Shown: positions 56,366 through 64,000 of the stretch, piece after piece
How the letters are laid out: every line of letters starts with the position of its first letter
How positions within the stretch are numbered: the stretch's first letter is position 1
DNA from: CAMDPA01 sp963825625
GTDB lineage: Bacteria; Pseudomonadota; Alphaproteobacteria; Rhizobiales; Hyphomicrobiaceae
Length of the DNA stretch: 64,000 nt
Assembly (NCBI GenBank): GCA_963825625.1
Contig: CAWGUF010000001.1
Coordinates: 1 to 64,000 of the forward strand
Direction: 5' to 3'
Made by a program: the position numbers and the translations under genes
The notes under the pieces: model-generated
The model's database searches: none
What the model was told of the DNA's origin: nothing
The model's input: only the letters and a program-made list of their open reading frames with translations

Positions 56366-57517
56366 TCATCGCGCTTCCTCTTCATTCCGGCTGAACAACT
56401 GGCGGCGCAAATTGCTACGGGTGGCCTTCTCGTAGACGTCGATTATTTCGGGCAGCAAGGATTCCGTCGCAAACTGCTGGACAACTGACGTCCAACAGGC
56501 CTCACGCATCGCAACCTGCGCCCGGGCCTCGAGACCGTGCCAGGTTGACATTGCGCGGGCCGCGGCGTGCAAGTCTCCTGCCTCGAAGAGCCAACCTGTC
56601 CTGTCCTGGGCAACAACGGTCGGCAATCCGCCCACACGGCTGGCGGCTACCGGCACGCCTGCGGCATGGGCCTCGAGTGCGACAAAGGGAAGACCTTCAT
56701 AACGCGAGGGAATGAGGAGCAGGCCCAGCTTCTGCCAGACCGGCGCCATGTTCGGCACGACGCCATGGAATGTCACATGCTTCCCGTAACGCGCCTCCAA
56801 ATCGGCGCGCATCGGGCCGTCGCCATAGACGTGCCATTCAACGTCGAGGTCAGATGAAGCTGCCAGCTCGCAGAACCAGTCCGGAGCTTTTTCCTGGCTC
56901 AGCCTGCCGACAAACCCAATGCGGCGCGGCAAAGACGCTGCACTGGGGCGGGGCGGCGTATCGACGAAATTCGGTATCAGCGCAGAGCGATACGGTACGC
57001 GATGGCCGATGTCGCTGGTCACAACAATTCTCTCGGCACCCAAGGATGACCAGCGGTCGAGCCAGTAATAGGCGTTCAATGGCCACGACGGCCGCTCTCC
57101 GGAATGGAAAGTGGACACCATAGGCGTGCCGCTCATCCGTCCGGCAACGCGGCCAAGGATGCCTGCCTTATAGCCATGCGTGTGCAAGAGTGCGGGCTTT
57201 TCGGAGCGAATGGCAGAAGCGAGGCCAGCAAAAGTACCATCCAGGGCGCGATACTGCAGGCCGAGATCGGAAAGCTGCTCGTGCCATGGACTGGGGCCGT
57301 AATCCTTGAACAGCACGATCTCAGGTGAATGTCCTTCATGCTGGAGTGCTTTGGCAAGCGTCGCGACGTGGCGCTCGACACCACCTACCGTCCGGCTATC
57401 CAGGAGCAGCCAAATGCGTGCCGACGACATTCGGCGGCCGCCGAAATCGCCAACAGCGGGCACGGCTGCCGGCGCACCGGCCACAACGCCGTATCCCTCG
57501 CTTGTCTCGACGCGCAT
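56366..57517 (-). CDS. Glycosyltransferase family 4-like protein
   Basis: About 383 aa. The N-domain has LLLDSRTVGGVERHVATLAK and LLHTHGYKAGILGRVAGR. The C-domain has RIGFVGRLSQEKAPDWFCEL, HVYGDGPMRADLEARYGKHV, FHGVVPNMAPV, and IPSRYEGLPFVALEAHAAGV followed by PVAASRVGGLPTVV. The start is uncertain: ATG 57517, TTG 57532 (behind GAGGAAA) and ATG 57430 are all in frame, and the shortest still keeps the whole fold. It follows the CpsD-like gene closely. Confidence 0.9.
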   Translation of the reverse strand: MRVETSEGYGVVAGAPAAVPAVGDFGGRRMSSARIWLLLDSRTVGGVERHVATLAKALQHEGHSPEIVLFKDYGPSPWHEQLSDLGLQYRALDGTFAGLASAIRSEKPALLHTHGYKAGILGRVAGRMSGTPMVSTFHSGERPSWPLNAYYWLDRWSSLGAERIVVTSDIGHRVPYRSALIPNFVDTPPRPSAASLPRRIGFVGRLSQEKAPDWFCELAASSDLDVEWHVYGDGPMRADLEARYGKHVTFHGVVPNMAPVWQKLGLLLIPSRYEGLPFVALEAHAAGVPVAASRVGGLPTVVAQDRTGWLFEAGDLHAAARAMSTWHGLEARAQVAMREACWTSVVQQFATESLLPEIIDVYEKATRSNLRRQLFSRNEEEAR

Positions 57518-57545
57518 CTTCGGAAGGCCCAAGGCTCTGGTTTCC

Positions 57546-58211
57546 TCACTCGTTGATCAGAAGATCGGATGCGGACTGCTGCCATCTTCGTGCGGTGGCC
57601 GGAGCGAAGCGGGATAAAGTTCCGATGGCGCCTGCCGCAATGCTTGCGACGGGGCGGCTTGCCGTCTGGTCGAGAACGCTGCCGATGCAGTTGGCGCCGA
57701 CTTCTCCGAGCAGGTGGAGGGCACGTCGGACATCGTCAGCGCGGTCGCTCGAAGCGTCGCAAAGCAAGATCACGGCATCGGCCGCCGCAGCAACGACAAG
57801 CGGGTTCACCGGCGGTGCGGGGTCGGTCCCAAACAGGCCAGCGCCGCTACAAATCACGATGTCGTATCCGTCCGCGACCTCGCGCAAGCGCTCGCGGATC
57901 CGATCCGTGTCGCCTGATGCTCCGGCTTCCCGCTCCAGAAGGCCGGCGCTCTTCAGAACCTTCGCGGCACGCCCCTCATCCGCGCTGTCGCTGCGGGTTG
58001 CGTTGTCACGAAAGTCTACAAGGAGTGTTCGCCGGCCGGAGGCCGCGAAATTGTCCGACAGGACTTGAGGAAAGGCAAAACCACCCTGCGCGCGGATCGG
58101 CAGCAGCGCCACCACCCCGCCGCCGCGATCAAACTTGCGCATCAAAATCAGGCGCACCTGATCCACGGCGAAAGAATGAGCGGGTGTCAGCTTTGCGGGG
58201 GCAGTCGACAT
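57546..58211 (-). CDS. CpsD/ExoP-type P-loop ATPase homologue with a degenerate Walker A
   Basis: A 221-aa protein of the bacterial tyrosine-kinase/ParA-like fold, as seen in the HSFAVDQVRLILMRKF start, the Walker A'-like TLLVDFRDNATRSD, a YDIVICSGAGLFG strand and AVILLCDASSDRADDVRRAL followed by LHLLGEVGANCIGSVLD. Where a BY-kinase has a GxGK[S/T] loop it reads ALLPIRAQGGFAFPQVLSDN, without the conserved lysine. There is also no C-terminal tyrosine cluster. It is therefore probably a catalytically dead partner of the Wzz protein at 41681. It abuts the ExoF-like gene (stop TGA directly followed by ATG). Confidence 0.78.
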   Translation of the reverse strand: MSTAPAKLTPAHSFAVDQVRLILMRKFDRGGGVVALLPIRAQGGFAFPQVLSDNFAASGRRTLLVDFRDNATRSDSADEGRAAKVLKSAGLLEREAGASGDTDRIRERLREVADGYDIVICSGAGLFGTDPAPPVNPLVVAAAADAVILLCDASSDRADDVRRALHLLGEVGANCIGSVLDQTASRPVASIAAGAIGTLSRFAPATARRWQQSASDLLINE

Positions 58212-59729
58212 TCATTGCGCCCCATTATTATCGATCAGCAGCACATCGCCTGGAATGAGCTCCACATCGCGACCAGCCTTGAACGACCTCGGCTTGCCAT
58301 CGACCTTGCGGATGATGCGGTAGGAAAGCGAGCCGCTCTGTGTGGGACGCTGGGTCAGGGCATTCCGGCCGGCAAGCGACTGGTAGCTCGTCGAGGCCCC
58401 ATCGAGCTCGATTTCGAGCTGCGCCAACACGCGCTCGGTCTCCTGGGCCTGCGAGTCGACTTCGGCCTGGTATTTCCGCTTGACCACCTCCAGATCGCGG
58501 TCCGCTGTCCGGCGGCTCGTGTCGAGACGCTGTAGTGTCAGGGTCTGGGCCAGCAGGCGCTCCTCGATGGCGGCGATTGCAGCCTCCTCCTCCAGATAGC
58601 GCTGCTCGGTAATGACGCGCCGGCCCGAAAGCTGGCGCAGCTTGTTCAGCTTGCTCCTGCGGGCAGCCAATAGCTGAGCCGACTTCTTGAGTTGCTCACG
58701 CTGCAACTCGAGCTCACTCGCGGAGGTAGTGCTGACCACGCTCAAGGACTGGATCTGCGCCTCATAAGTGGCCCTGCGCGAGGCGAGCACTGACTGCTCC
58801 GCCGTCACAATGGAACGCACTTCACTTTCGGAAACGATCTGCTCGAGGCCAGCGGGCAGCTTTAATGTCTTGCTGCCATTGCGCTCGGCGTTCAGGCGAG
58901 CAAGCTGGACCCGAAGTCTGGCAACGTCGGCGGCCGCGCGGCGCGCCTTGGTCCGCTCGACGTCGGCAACGAGACCACCTCCAGCGACCGATGTCGGCCG
59001 GAAACGACCACCAGCCAGCGCTTCCAGATGCAGCACGGTCATGCCGCGCTGCCAGGGATGCGCACCGGGCTGGTTGACGAAACCGGTCACAACCACGTTG
59101 CGATAACTTACGACGTCGACGGTCGGATAGACATCGCGACCGGTTGCGCGCAAGTACTCCTGAGCCAACATTTCCTCGAGGCCAGTAAGTGTCAGGCCAC
59201 CGACATCGAACCGGCCAATAATCGGAAGCGAGATCGTGTTGTCGCCACTTATGCTGTACTCGCCGCTGAACGTGGGATGGCTGTGGAACCTAATCTTCAC
59301 GCGCTCGATATTGATCAACAGGGAGCCGACCGACCTTTTGTCATTGGCGGCGCCAATACGTCGCGAGCGAGAAGGGAGGGGCGCCTGCGGCGATAGCGAC
59401 GCTGTCCGCGTCGCGGTTGCGATGTCGAGCGCCTCGGGCAGATCAACTTCAGATGCGACCGCCGTCGCGACGGGCCCGACCACTGGGCTCACGGCGACAC
59501 CCTTCGAGTTCTGCGCCGTCGCGATGCTACCGTCCGCCAGCATAAGGAGACCTGGCAGTGCCGCCGTGGCGGCAAGCGCCATCATCACATGGCGGATGTT
59601 CTGTTTAGAAGAGGCATTGCGATCGCTGCCGACATGCAGCCAACGACGTGCCCGATACGCCACCATAGCGTCCCCGCTTGCGACTCGCCCCAAGTGCGTA
59701 AATACGCTGAGCAAAATCCGCCTATCCAT
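58212..59729 (-). CDS. ExoF-like polysaccharide export protein (Wza domain plus coiled coil)
   Basis: About 505 aa. A basic N-terminus and hydrophobic segment (MMALAATAALPGLLMLADGS) precede the Poly_export domain (residues about 150-215: FSGEYSISGDNTISLPIIGR and LTLTGLEEMLAQEYLRATGR) and an SLBB-like part (NVVVTGFVNQPGAHPWQRGM). A long coiled coil covers about 260-440 (ARRAAADVARLRVQLARLNA, EELQREQLKKSA-like), and a terminal beta segment (KAGRDVELIPGDVLLID) ends the protein. This mix of Wza-like domain and coiled coil is the ExoF architecture of rhizobia. ATG 59729 is chosen; the GTG at 59738 is possible. It is the first gene of the minus-strand polysaccharide block. Confidence 0.85.
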   Translation of the reverse strand: MDRRILLSVFTHLGRVASGDAMVAYRARRWLHVGSDRNASSKQNIRHVMMALAATAALPGLLMLADGSIATAQNSKGVAVSPVVGPVATAVASEVDLPEALDIATATRTASLSPQAPLPSRSRRIGAANDKRSVGSLLINIERVKIRFHSHPTFSGEYSISGDNTISLPIIGRFDVGGLTLTGLEEMLAQEYLRATGRDVYPTVDVVSYRNVVVTGFVNQPGAHPWQRGMTVLHLEALAGGRFRPTSVAGGGLVADVERTKARRAAADVARLRVQLARLNAERNGSKTLKLPAGLEQIVSESEVRSIVTAEQSVLASRRATYEAQIQSLSVVSTTSASELELQREQLKKSAQLLAARRSKLNKLRQLSGRRVITEQRYLEEEAAIAAIEERLLAQTLTLQRLDTSRRTADRDLEVVKRKYQAEVDSQAQETERVLAQLEIELDGASTSYQSLAGRNALTQRPTQSGSLSYRIIRKVDGKPRSFKAGRDVELIPGDVLLIDNNGAQ

Positions 59730-60098
59730 TGCAATCACGGCAAAAATTCCAGGCGGAACCCGACTGACCTATAGCTCCCTCGCGCGTGCACTGCAACAAG
59801 ATTCGTAGCCGGACGTACCGCACGCATGCTAGATTATCTGCGCACACCACATCCCAACTAACTGTTTCCACGACTCGCTACAAATAGGTCGCGTCATCGT
59901 GGAAATCCGGCCGCTGGGAATCGTCTGGCGGATGGGTGACATAGCGGTGGCGGGCATACCGTCGCAAAGGACGGTGCGAGGCGCCAGCCTACAGATGAGC
60001 AGTGACAGTCGTTCGACACGCGTGTTGCCTGTGTGGCGCTGGAAAGTGTGGCGCTGGCAAGCTTGCTTCCGGGAACCCGAGGTTGTGAAACCAGGAAA
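59730..60098. other. Intergenic between polysaccharide operon start and TRAP permease end
   Basis: This stretch should contain the promoter of the ExoF-to-DUF4091 block. The only structure I see is a short direct repeat, tgtggcgctgg, twice near 60032-60060. No gene and no clear terminator. Confidence 0.4.
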
Positions 60099-62040
60099 CT
60101 ATGACTGCGCGGCGGCGGGCTTTCGGGAAAAGTGCAAGAAGAGCACGAGGGCAGCGGCGGCGACCGCGACGACCTCGACATCAGGCCGGGTGGCAAGCAG
60201 CGAGAAGCCGATAATCAGCCGGGTGACGACCTCGGGCCACGACAGGCGCCAGCGGTCGAAGCGGCTGCAGGCGCTGGCGATCAGATAGACCGAGAGCAGC
60301 ATCCGCAGCAGTGCCCACATATAGAGCGCCCAGCTGAAATGCGTAGTCGCCTCCTTCACGATCAGGAGCTCGGGGTTGTAGACGAACGCGAAGGGTATCG
60401 CGAAAATGACGAGCCCGATGCGCGTGGCTTCCACTGCGGTCTCGATCGGCTTGGAGCCTGCGATGGCCGCGCCGGCATAGGCGGCGATTGCGACGGGCGG
60501 TGTTATCGCGGAGGCGACGCCGAAATAGAAGACGAACATGTGCGCCGTAAGCGTCGTCAGCTCGAACTTCTCCAGAGCGGGGCCAAGGATCACGATAATC
60601 GTCAAATAGGCGGGCAGGGTCGGCATACCCATGCCCAGCATCAGGCAAGCGAGGGCAGCCAGCGCAAGCGTCAGCAGCAGATACTGCTCGGCCATGCCCG
60701 CGAACACCAAAGCGAACTTGGTCGGCAGCCCGGTCGATGAGAACACCGCCACGATGATTCCCACGACACCTGCCGCCATCATAAGCTGCGCGAAAGTCAC
60801 GCCACCCTGGGCCAGCGCCTGAACCAGAACGAATGGCCGACGCCGGACGTCGGGGTTGAGCACGCTGAGCGGGATCAGAACACCAAGGGCCAGCAATGCG
60901 GAACCGGCGGGCGAGGCGCCATAGATCAGGGCCGTGATGACCACCCCAAGCGGCACAAAGACCAACAGCAGGTTGAGATAGTCCTGTGCGACCACCTCCA
61001 TGCCCTCCTCGGTCTGGTCGGAAACCTCGACCCCCAGTCGACGGCTCTCGAACACAACTGCCGCAAAAAGGCTGACGTAGTACAACAATGCCGGCGTCAG
61101 GGCTGCGATGCAGATCGTCAGGTAGCTGACGCCGATGAAGTCGGCCATCACGAGCGCCGCGGCCCCCATGATCGGCGGCATGATCTGACCGCCGGTCGAC
61201 GCGGTAGCTTCGATGCCGCCAGCGAAGGCGGGTGTGAAGCCACGCCTCTTGATCATCGGAATCGTGATGACGCCGGTGCCCACCACGTTGGCGACCGCAC
61301 TGCCGGACACGGTGCCGAACAGGCCGGAGGCAAGAATTGCGGCATGAGCCGGTCCGCCTCGGAAGCGGCGCATCAGCTTGAAGGCGACCTTGATCATCGA
61401 ATTGCCGGCGCCGGTGCCTTCCAGCAGTGCGCCAAGAATGATGAACGGAAACACGGTGAGCAGGATGATCGACATCAGGTTGCCAAGGACGCCATCGTCG
61501 AGGGCAAACCAGAGGTCGCCAGCCGTCGTTTCGATGAAGTTGACCTTGGCCGACTTCGAAAATGCCGGGCCAGAGGTGCCCCGTATAGAGGTAGCCCAGG
61601 GTTACCACACCCACGATCGCGAGCGGCGCGCCCCAGATCCGCCAGCACATGACCAGCAGCACGCCGCAGGCCCCGAGTGCGGTCCAGGCGTGGTACGGCT
61701 CGAAGAAGATGACGCTGTCCGCCATGATCTTGCCGTCGACGTAGAAGCGCCAGCAGGCATACAGCATGACGGCGAGCATCAGGGCATCGAGCACGAAGCC
61801 GAGAATTCCGAGCGCTGCGGAGCGCTTGCGCCACGCGAGACCGAAAGAGGCGGCCATCATCGAGATGACGACGGCAAATGCCATCATGCCGCCGCGAAAG
61901 GGTTCGGCATCGAACGGTCCGATGCGTGGCAAGATCCAGAACGCCGGCAAAATGTTGCCGAGGCCGATCAGCACCATCACGAAAGCTAAGCTGAGCGCGA
62001 TCCGGCGCGGCCAGGGCATGCGTTGAGCATTTTCGGACAT
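60099..62040 (-). pseudogene. TRAP transporter fused (4TM/12TM) permease, one frameshift
   Basis: About 647 aa when repaired, the usual size of fused DctQM permeases that work with TAXI binding proteins. The DctM-like part has FPFIILGALLEGTGAGNSMI, HAAILASGLFGTVSGSAVAN, FAGGIEATASTGGQIMPPIM and CLMLGMGMPTLPAYLTIIVI. The N-terminal four-helix DctQ-like part starts at ATG 62040 (MSENAQRMPWPRRIAL). The frame changes near 61558, between HLWPGIF and KSAKVNFIETTAGDLWFA. It lies 108 bp downstream of the TAXI binding-protein gene. Confidence 0.88.
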
Positions 62041-62148
62041 CGATTGGGCCCGCGCTCCGGGTGGTGGGATCGATCGAATTGAGGAGGGCGCGTCGGGCCG
62101 GCGCATGGTCTTGCGCCGACCCGATCATCCTGTGGCGGCCGGACGACC

Positions 62149-63183
62149 TCAGCCTTTCGGCTGCAGCTTGGCCGGGATCTTGATACCCTTTTCGGTGAAA
62201 TACTTCGCCGCGCCCGGATGCAAGGGCAGGTTCATGCCGATGAATGGATCCTTCTCGGACATGTGCTTGAGCATCGCGACCGACTTCTTGGCCTCTTTGA
62301 TGTTGTTCCAGAACGAGGCCGTGAGCTTGTAGGCGAGGTCATCGCTCATCTTCTGGTGCACGCTGATCTGCATGGAGTAGGCGACGGTCTCGATGGTTTC
62401 GCTGTTATTGACCTGGCCGGAATAGGTGTTCGGTACGATATCGCCCTCGAAAGAGCCGATCGTGCGTTCGAACTCATCCCATTTCGCGCCGCTTCGCATG
62501 CCCTTGGTGAGCGAAATAATGCGGATTTTTCGCTGCAGGCCGATCTGTTCGATGGCGGCAGACCCGAGTGGGGCGGGCTGGATCAGGACATCGATCTGGC
62601 CGTCTTGGAATGCCTGTATGCCGGCGCCCCAGCCGAGCTTGACGGGTGTGAAGTCCGCATCAGGCTTGAGGCCGCTGGCAAATTGGATGAGGCCGTTGAT
62701 CTGGCGGTTCGCGGCGCCGGCGGGCGGGCCGATGAACACCCGCTTACCCTTGAGGTCGGCGTACGACTTGATGGGGGAGTCGGCCCACACCACGGTATGG
62801 AAATAGCCGGCGACAAAGCCAAACAGCGAGCGCAAGTTCGGTGCGAGCTTTTGCGCCTGCTCGGCGTTCTTGGCATATGGGCCTTTACCGATCTTCATCA
62901 CGGCATAGGCTGGCGGCGGCGTGACCGTCATGTCGATCTTGCCGGCGGCGAGCAGCAGCGTCGATTTGGTCAGCGTCTGATCGGCATTGATCTGCAGCTT
63001 GACGCCATCCTTGGCGACGTTCTTGGCCATGAACTGCGGGATGACGGTCGTGAGGCCGAATGCGGTGCCGGTCTCAACCCGCAGCGATTGCGCCGAAGAA
63101 TTCGTCGCACCGGCCGCCAGTGTGGCGACTGCCATGAGCAGCGCCCCTGCGGGCCGAGCAATCATGAGTGGAATTGAATTCAT
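62149..63183 (-). CDS. TAXI-family TRAP transporter solute-binding protein
   Basis: A 344-aa secreted protein. ATG 63183 follows GGAGGAGG. The signal peptide covers about 1-31 (RPAGALLMAVATLAAGATNS, cleavage near SSAQS). The mature part has the TAXI family order: VETGTAFGLTTVIPQFMAKN, a DQTLTKSTLLLAAGKIDM segment, DLKGKRVFIGPPAGAANRQI and the C-terminal helix around MNLPLHPGAAKYFTEKGI. It delivers an organic acid or similar small solute to the fused permease at 60099. The gene is intact, unlike its permease, and is divergent from a LysR-type regulator. Confidence 0.92.
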   Translation of the reverse strand: MNSIPLMIARPAGALLMAVATLAAGATNSSAQSLRVETGTAFGLTTVIPQFMAKNVAKDGVKLQINADQTLTKSTLLLAAGKIDMTVTPPPAYAVMKIGKGPYAKNAEQAQKLAPNLRSLFGFVAGYFHTVVWADSPIKSYADLKGKRVFIGPPAGAANRQINGLIQFASGLKPDADFTPVKLGWGAGIQAFQDGQIDVLIQPAPLGSAAIEQIGLQRKIRIISLTKGMRSGAKWDEFERTIGSFEGDIVPNTYSGQVNNSETIETVAYSMQISVHQKMSDDLAYKLTASFWNNIKEAKKSVAMLKHMSEKDPFIGMNLPLHPGAAKYFTEKGIKIPAKLQPKG

Positions 63184-63571
63184 TGCCGGGTCCTCCTCCG
63201 TTTGCTGGTTTATCGTTGCTGGTCGTCTCCCACAGCCATGCCGAGCGGGCATGACACAGACGATTGCTCGCGGCGGCTGTGGGAACTGTTCGGGCAGTCA
63301 CGATCGGCGCCGGTGCATTCTACTGGCGCACAGTAGCGTGCCGAAGATGGTGCGCCGTGAAGCGCGCACACGGGAAGCACGTATAGAAGGCCCGCTACCC
63401 ACATCGGCTGGCATTCCTTCCCTCAGGCGAAGCGGAAAGCCGCAGCGCCATTCGTGATGCAAGGTCATACGCCTTACTGCGCACACCTTGACAAAATCGC
63501 GACCATAAAGGAAATTGAATTTTCCGGCTGTATTATTAGCTTAACCTATATCTCAACTTTACACGGCGAGC
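63184..63571. promoter_or_regulatory. Divergent control region of the TAXI-TRAP operon and lysR
   Basis: This 388-bp gap contains the promoters of both divergent genes. The part nearest lysR (63480-63565) is clearly AT-rich and holds a ttgaca at 63488-63493. LysR proteins usually bind such shared regions, but I could not point to a certain T-N11-A box. Confidence 0.45.
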
Positions 63572-64000
63572 ATGAATCCCAGAACTCTGCGCGCACTGGC
63601 CGAGATCGTCGATCAGGGATCGTTCTCGCGCGCAGCGGACGCACTGAACGTCACTCAACCCACGCTCAGCCAGTCCATCAAGCAGCTCGAGGCATTGGTC
63701 GGCGCGCCAGTGCTCAAACGCGGCCGCTTCGGCGTCAGCCCAACCAAGGTCGGCGAAGTGCTGGCGCGCGAAGGACGTGCGATCAGAACTGCACTGGCTC
63801 ATGCGCAGGAAGGGCTCGATCAGTGGCGGGCGGGGATCGACGGGCAACTGAAGGTCGGAGTCGGCCCGATGCTCGCCCAGACGATCATCCCGACGTTCAT
63901 CGCCCAGCTCCTGGAACAGAAGTGGAATACGGGGCTGCGCATCTATACGGAGGGCGCGCATGCCCTCGTGGCAAGGGTCAAGAGCGCAGAACTCGACCTG
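63572..64000 (+). CDS. LysR-family regulator, 5' part only
   Basis: The frame is open from ATG 63572 to the window end (143 codons). Residues 1-60 are a LysR HTH: MNPRTLRALAEIVDQGSFSR, ADALNVTQPTLSQSIKQLEA and VLKRGRFGVSPTKVGEVLAR. From about residue 95 the effector domain begins (LKVGVGPMLAQTIIPTFIA). It is probably the regulator of the divergent TAXI-TRAP transporter; the ligand may be the transported solute. Confidence 0.92.
   Translation, partial: MNPRTLRALAEIVDQGSFSRAADALNVTQPTLSQSIKQLEALVGAPVLKRGRFGVSPTKVGEVLAREGRAIRTALAHAQEGLDQWRAGIDGQLKVGVGPMLAQTIIPTFIAQLLEQKWNTGLRIYTEGAHALVARVKSAELDL

Noticed and set aside
55234..56394. 386-codon plus-strand frame antisense to a GT4 gene
   Set aside because: No domain, no ribosome-binding site; the minus strand carries the GT4 motifs.
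1..64000. CRISPR array, rRNA or tRNA genes
   Set aside because: I saw no regularly spaced direct repeats and no tRNA- or rRNA-like stretches; only isolated tandem or inverted repeats occur.

Overview
The window is GC-rich DNA (about 60-65% G+C by eye) with densely packed, overlapping genes. It most resembles an alphaproteobacterium of the order Hyphomicrobiales (Bradyrhizobium/Xanthobacteraceae-like). The reasons are a six-gene 'group 2' Mrp/Pha antiporter operon with fused A and B subunits, a FixJ-like regulator, TolB/TPR 'adenylate cyclase-type' proteins, ExoF-like polysaccharide export, TAXI-TRAP transport and hydantoinase/oxoprolinase genes. This is inference from gene content; there is no rRNA or tRNA in the window to test it.

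Layout. (1) 0-7.6 kb, accessory genes: a broken MFS/spermidine-synthase fusion, a pRiA4b ORF-3-like protein, two unknown small proteins, a DUF4145 protein, and a UvrD-type helicase with an in-frame TGA and a lost 5' end. (2) 7.7-11.1 kb: a same-strand set of a leaderless amide/urea-type binding protein, a Tat-exported ferredoxin-like-fold protein and an HD-GYP/LuxR regulator. (3) 11.1-17.4 kb: a frameshifted TolB/TPR protein, a metallo-beta-lactamase-fold enzyme, an O-methyltransferase, then a gene-poor stretch of inverted repeats and a diverged dispersed repeat, ending in an IS200-type element. (4) 17.5-26.3 kb: an EamA transporter, a xanthine-dehydrogenase fragment, and an operon of cupin, hyuA, hyuB and a CocE/NonD hydrolase with about nine frameshifts, divergent from a TetR regulator. 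(5) 26.8-35.2 kb: mnhA'CDEFG, a 58-codon membrane-protein gene ahead of it, and a divergent MASE1-like histidine kinase with FixJ-like response regulator. (6) 35.2-39.5 kb: two tandem palindromes, an AT-richer AlbA_2/ATP-binding regulator gene, a DUF2779 protein and a PilZ protein. (7) 40-59.7 kb: a Wzx/Wzy-type exopolysaccharide cluster in two convergent blocks: polymerase, chain-length protein, two glycosyltransferases and a deacetylase on the plus strand; a large DUF4091-like secreted protein, methyltransferase, three glycosyltransferases, flippase, priming transferase, a degenerate CpsD-like ATPase and an ExoF-like exporter on the minus strand. (8) 60-64 kb: a TAXI-TRAP uptake pair divergent from a LysR gene that runs off the end.

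The most striking general property is that many otherwise well-conserved genes are interrupted by single-base indels, several of them in short homopolymers, while their neighbours are intact. Reading across these indels restores complete proteins. I annotate those genes as their full footprint and mark them as frameshifted. Sequence error and real gene decay cannot be told apart from this text alone, although a 19-bp tandem duplication and an in-frame nonsense codon look like true mutations. I did not find a convincing, wholly new multi-gene system; the best candidates for a second look are listed in the findings.
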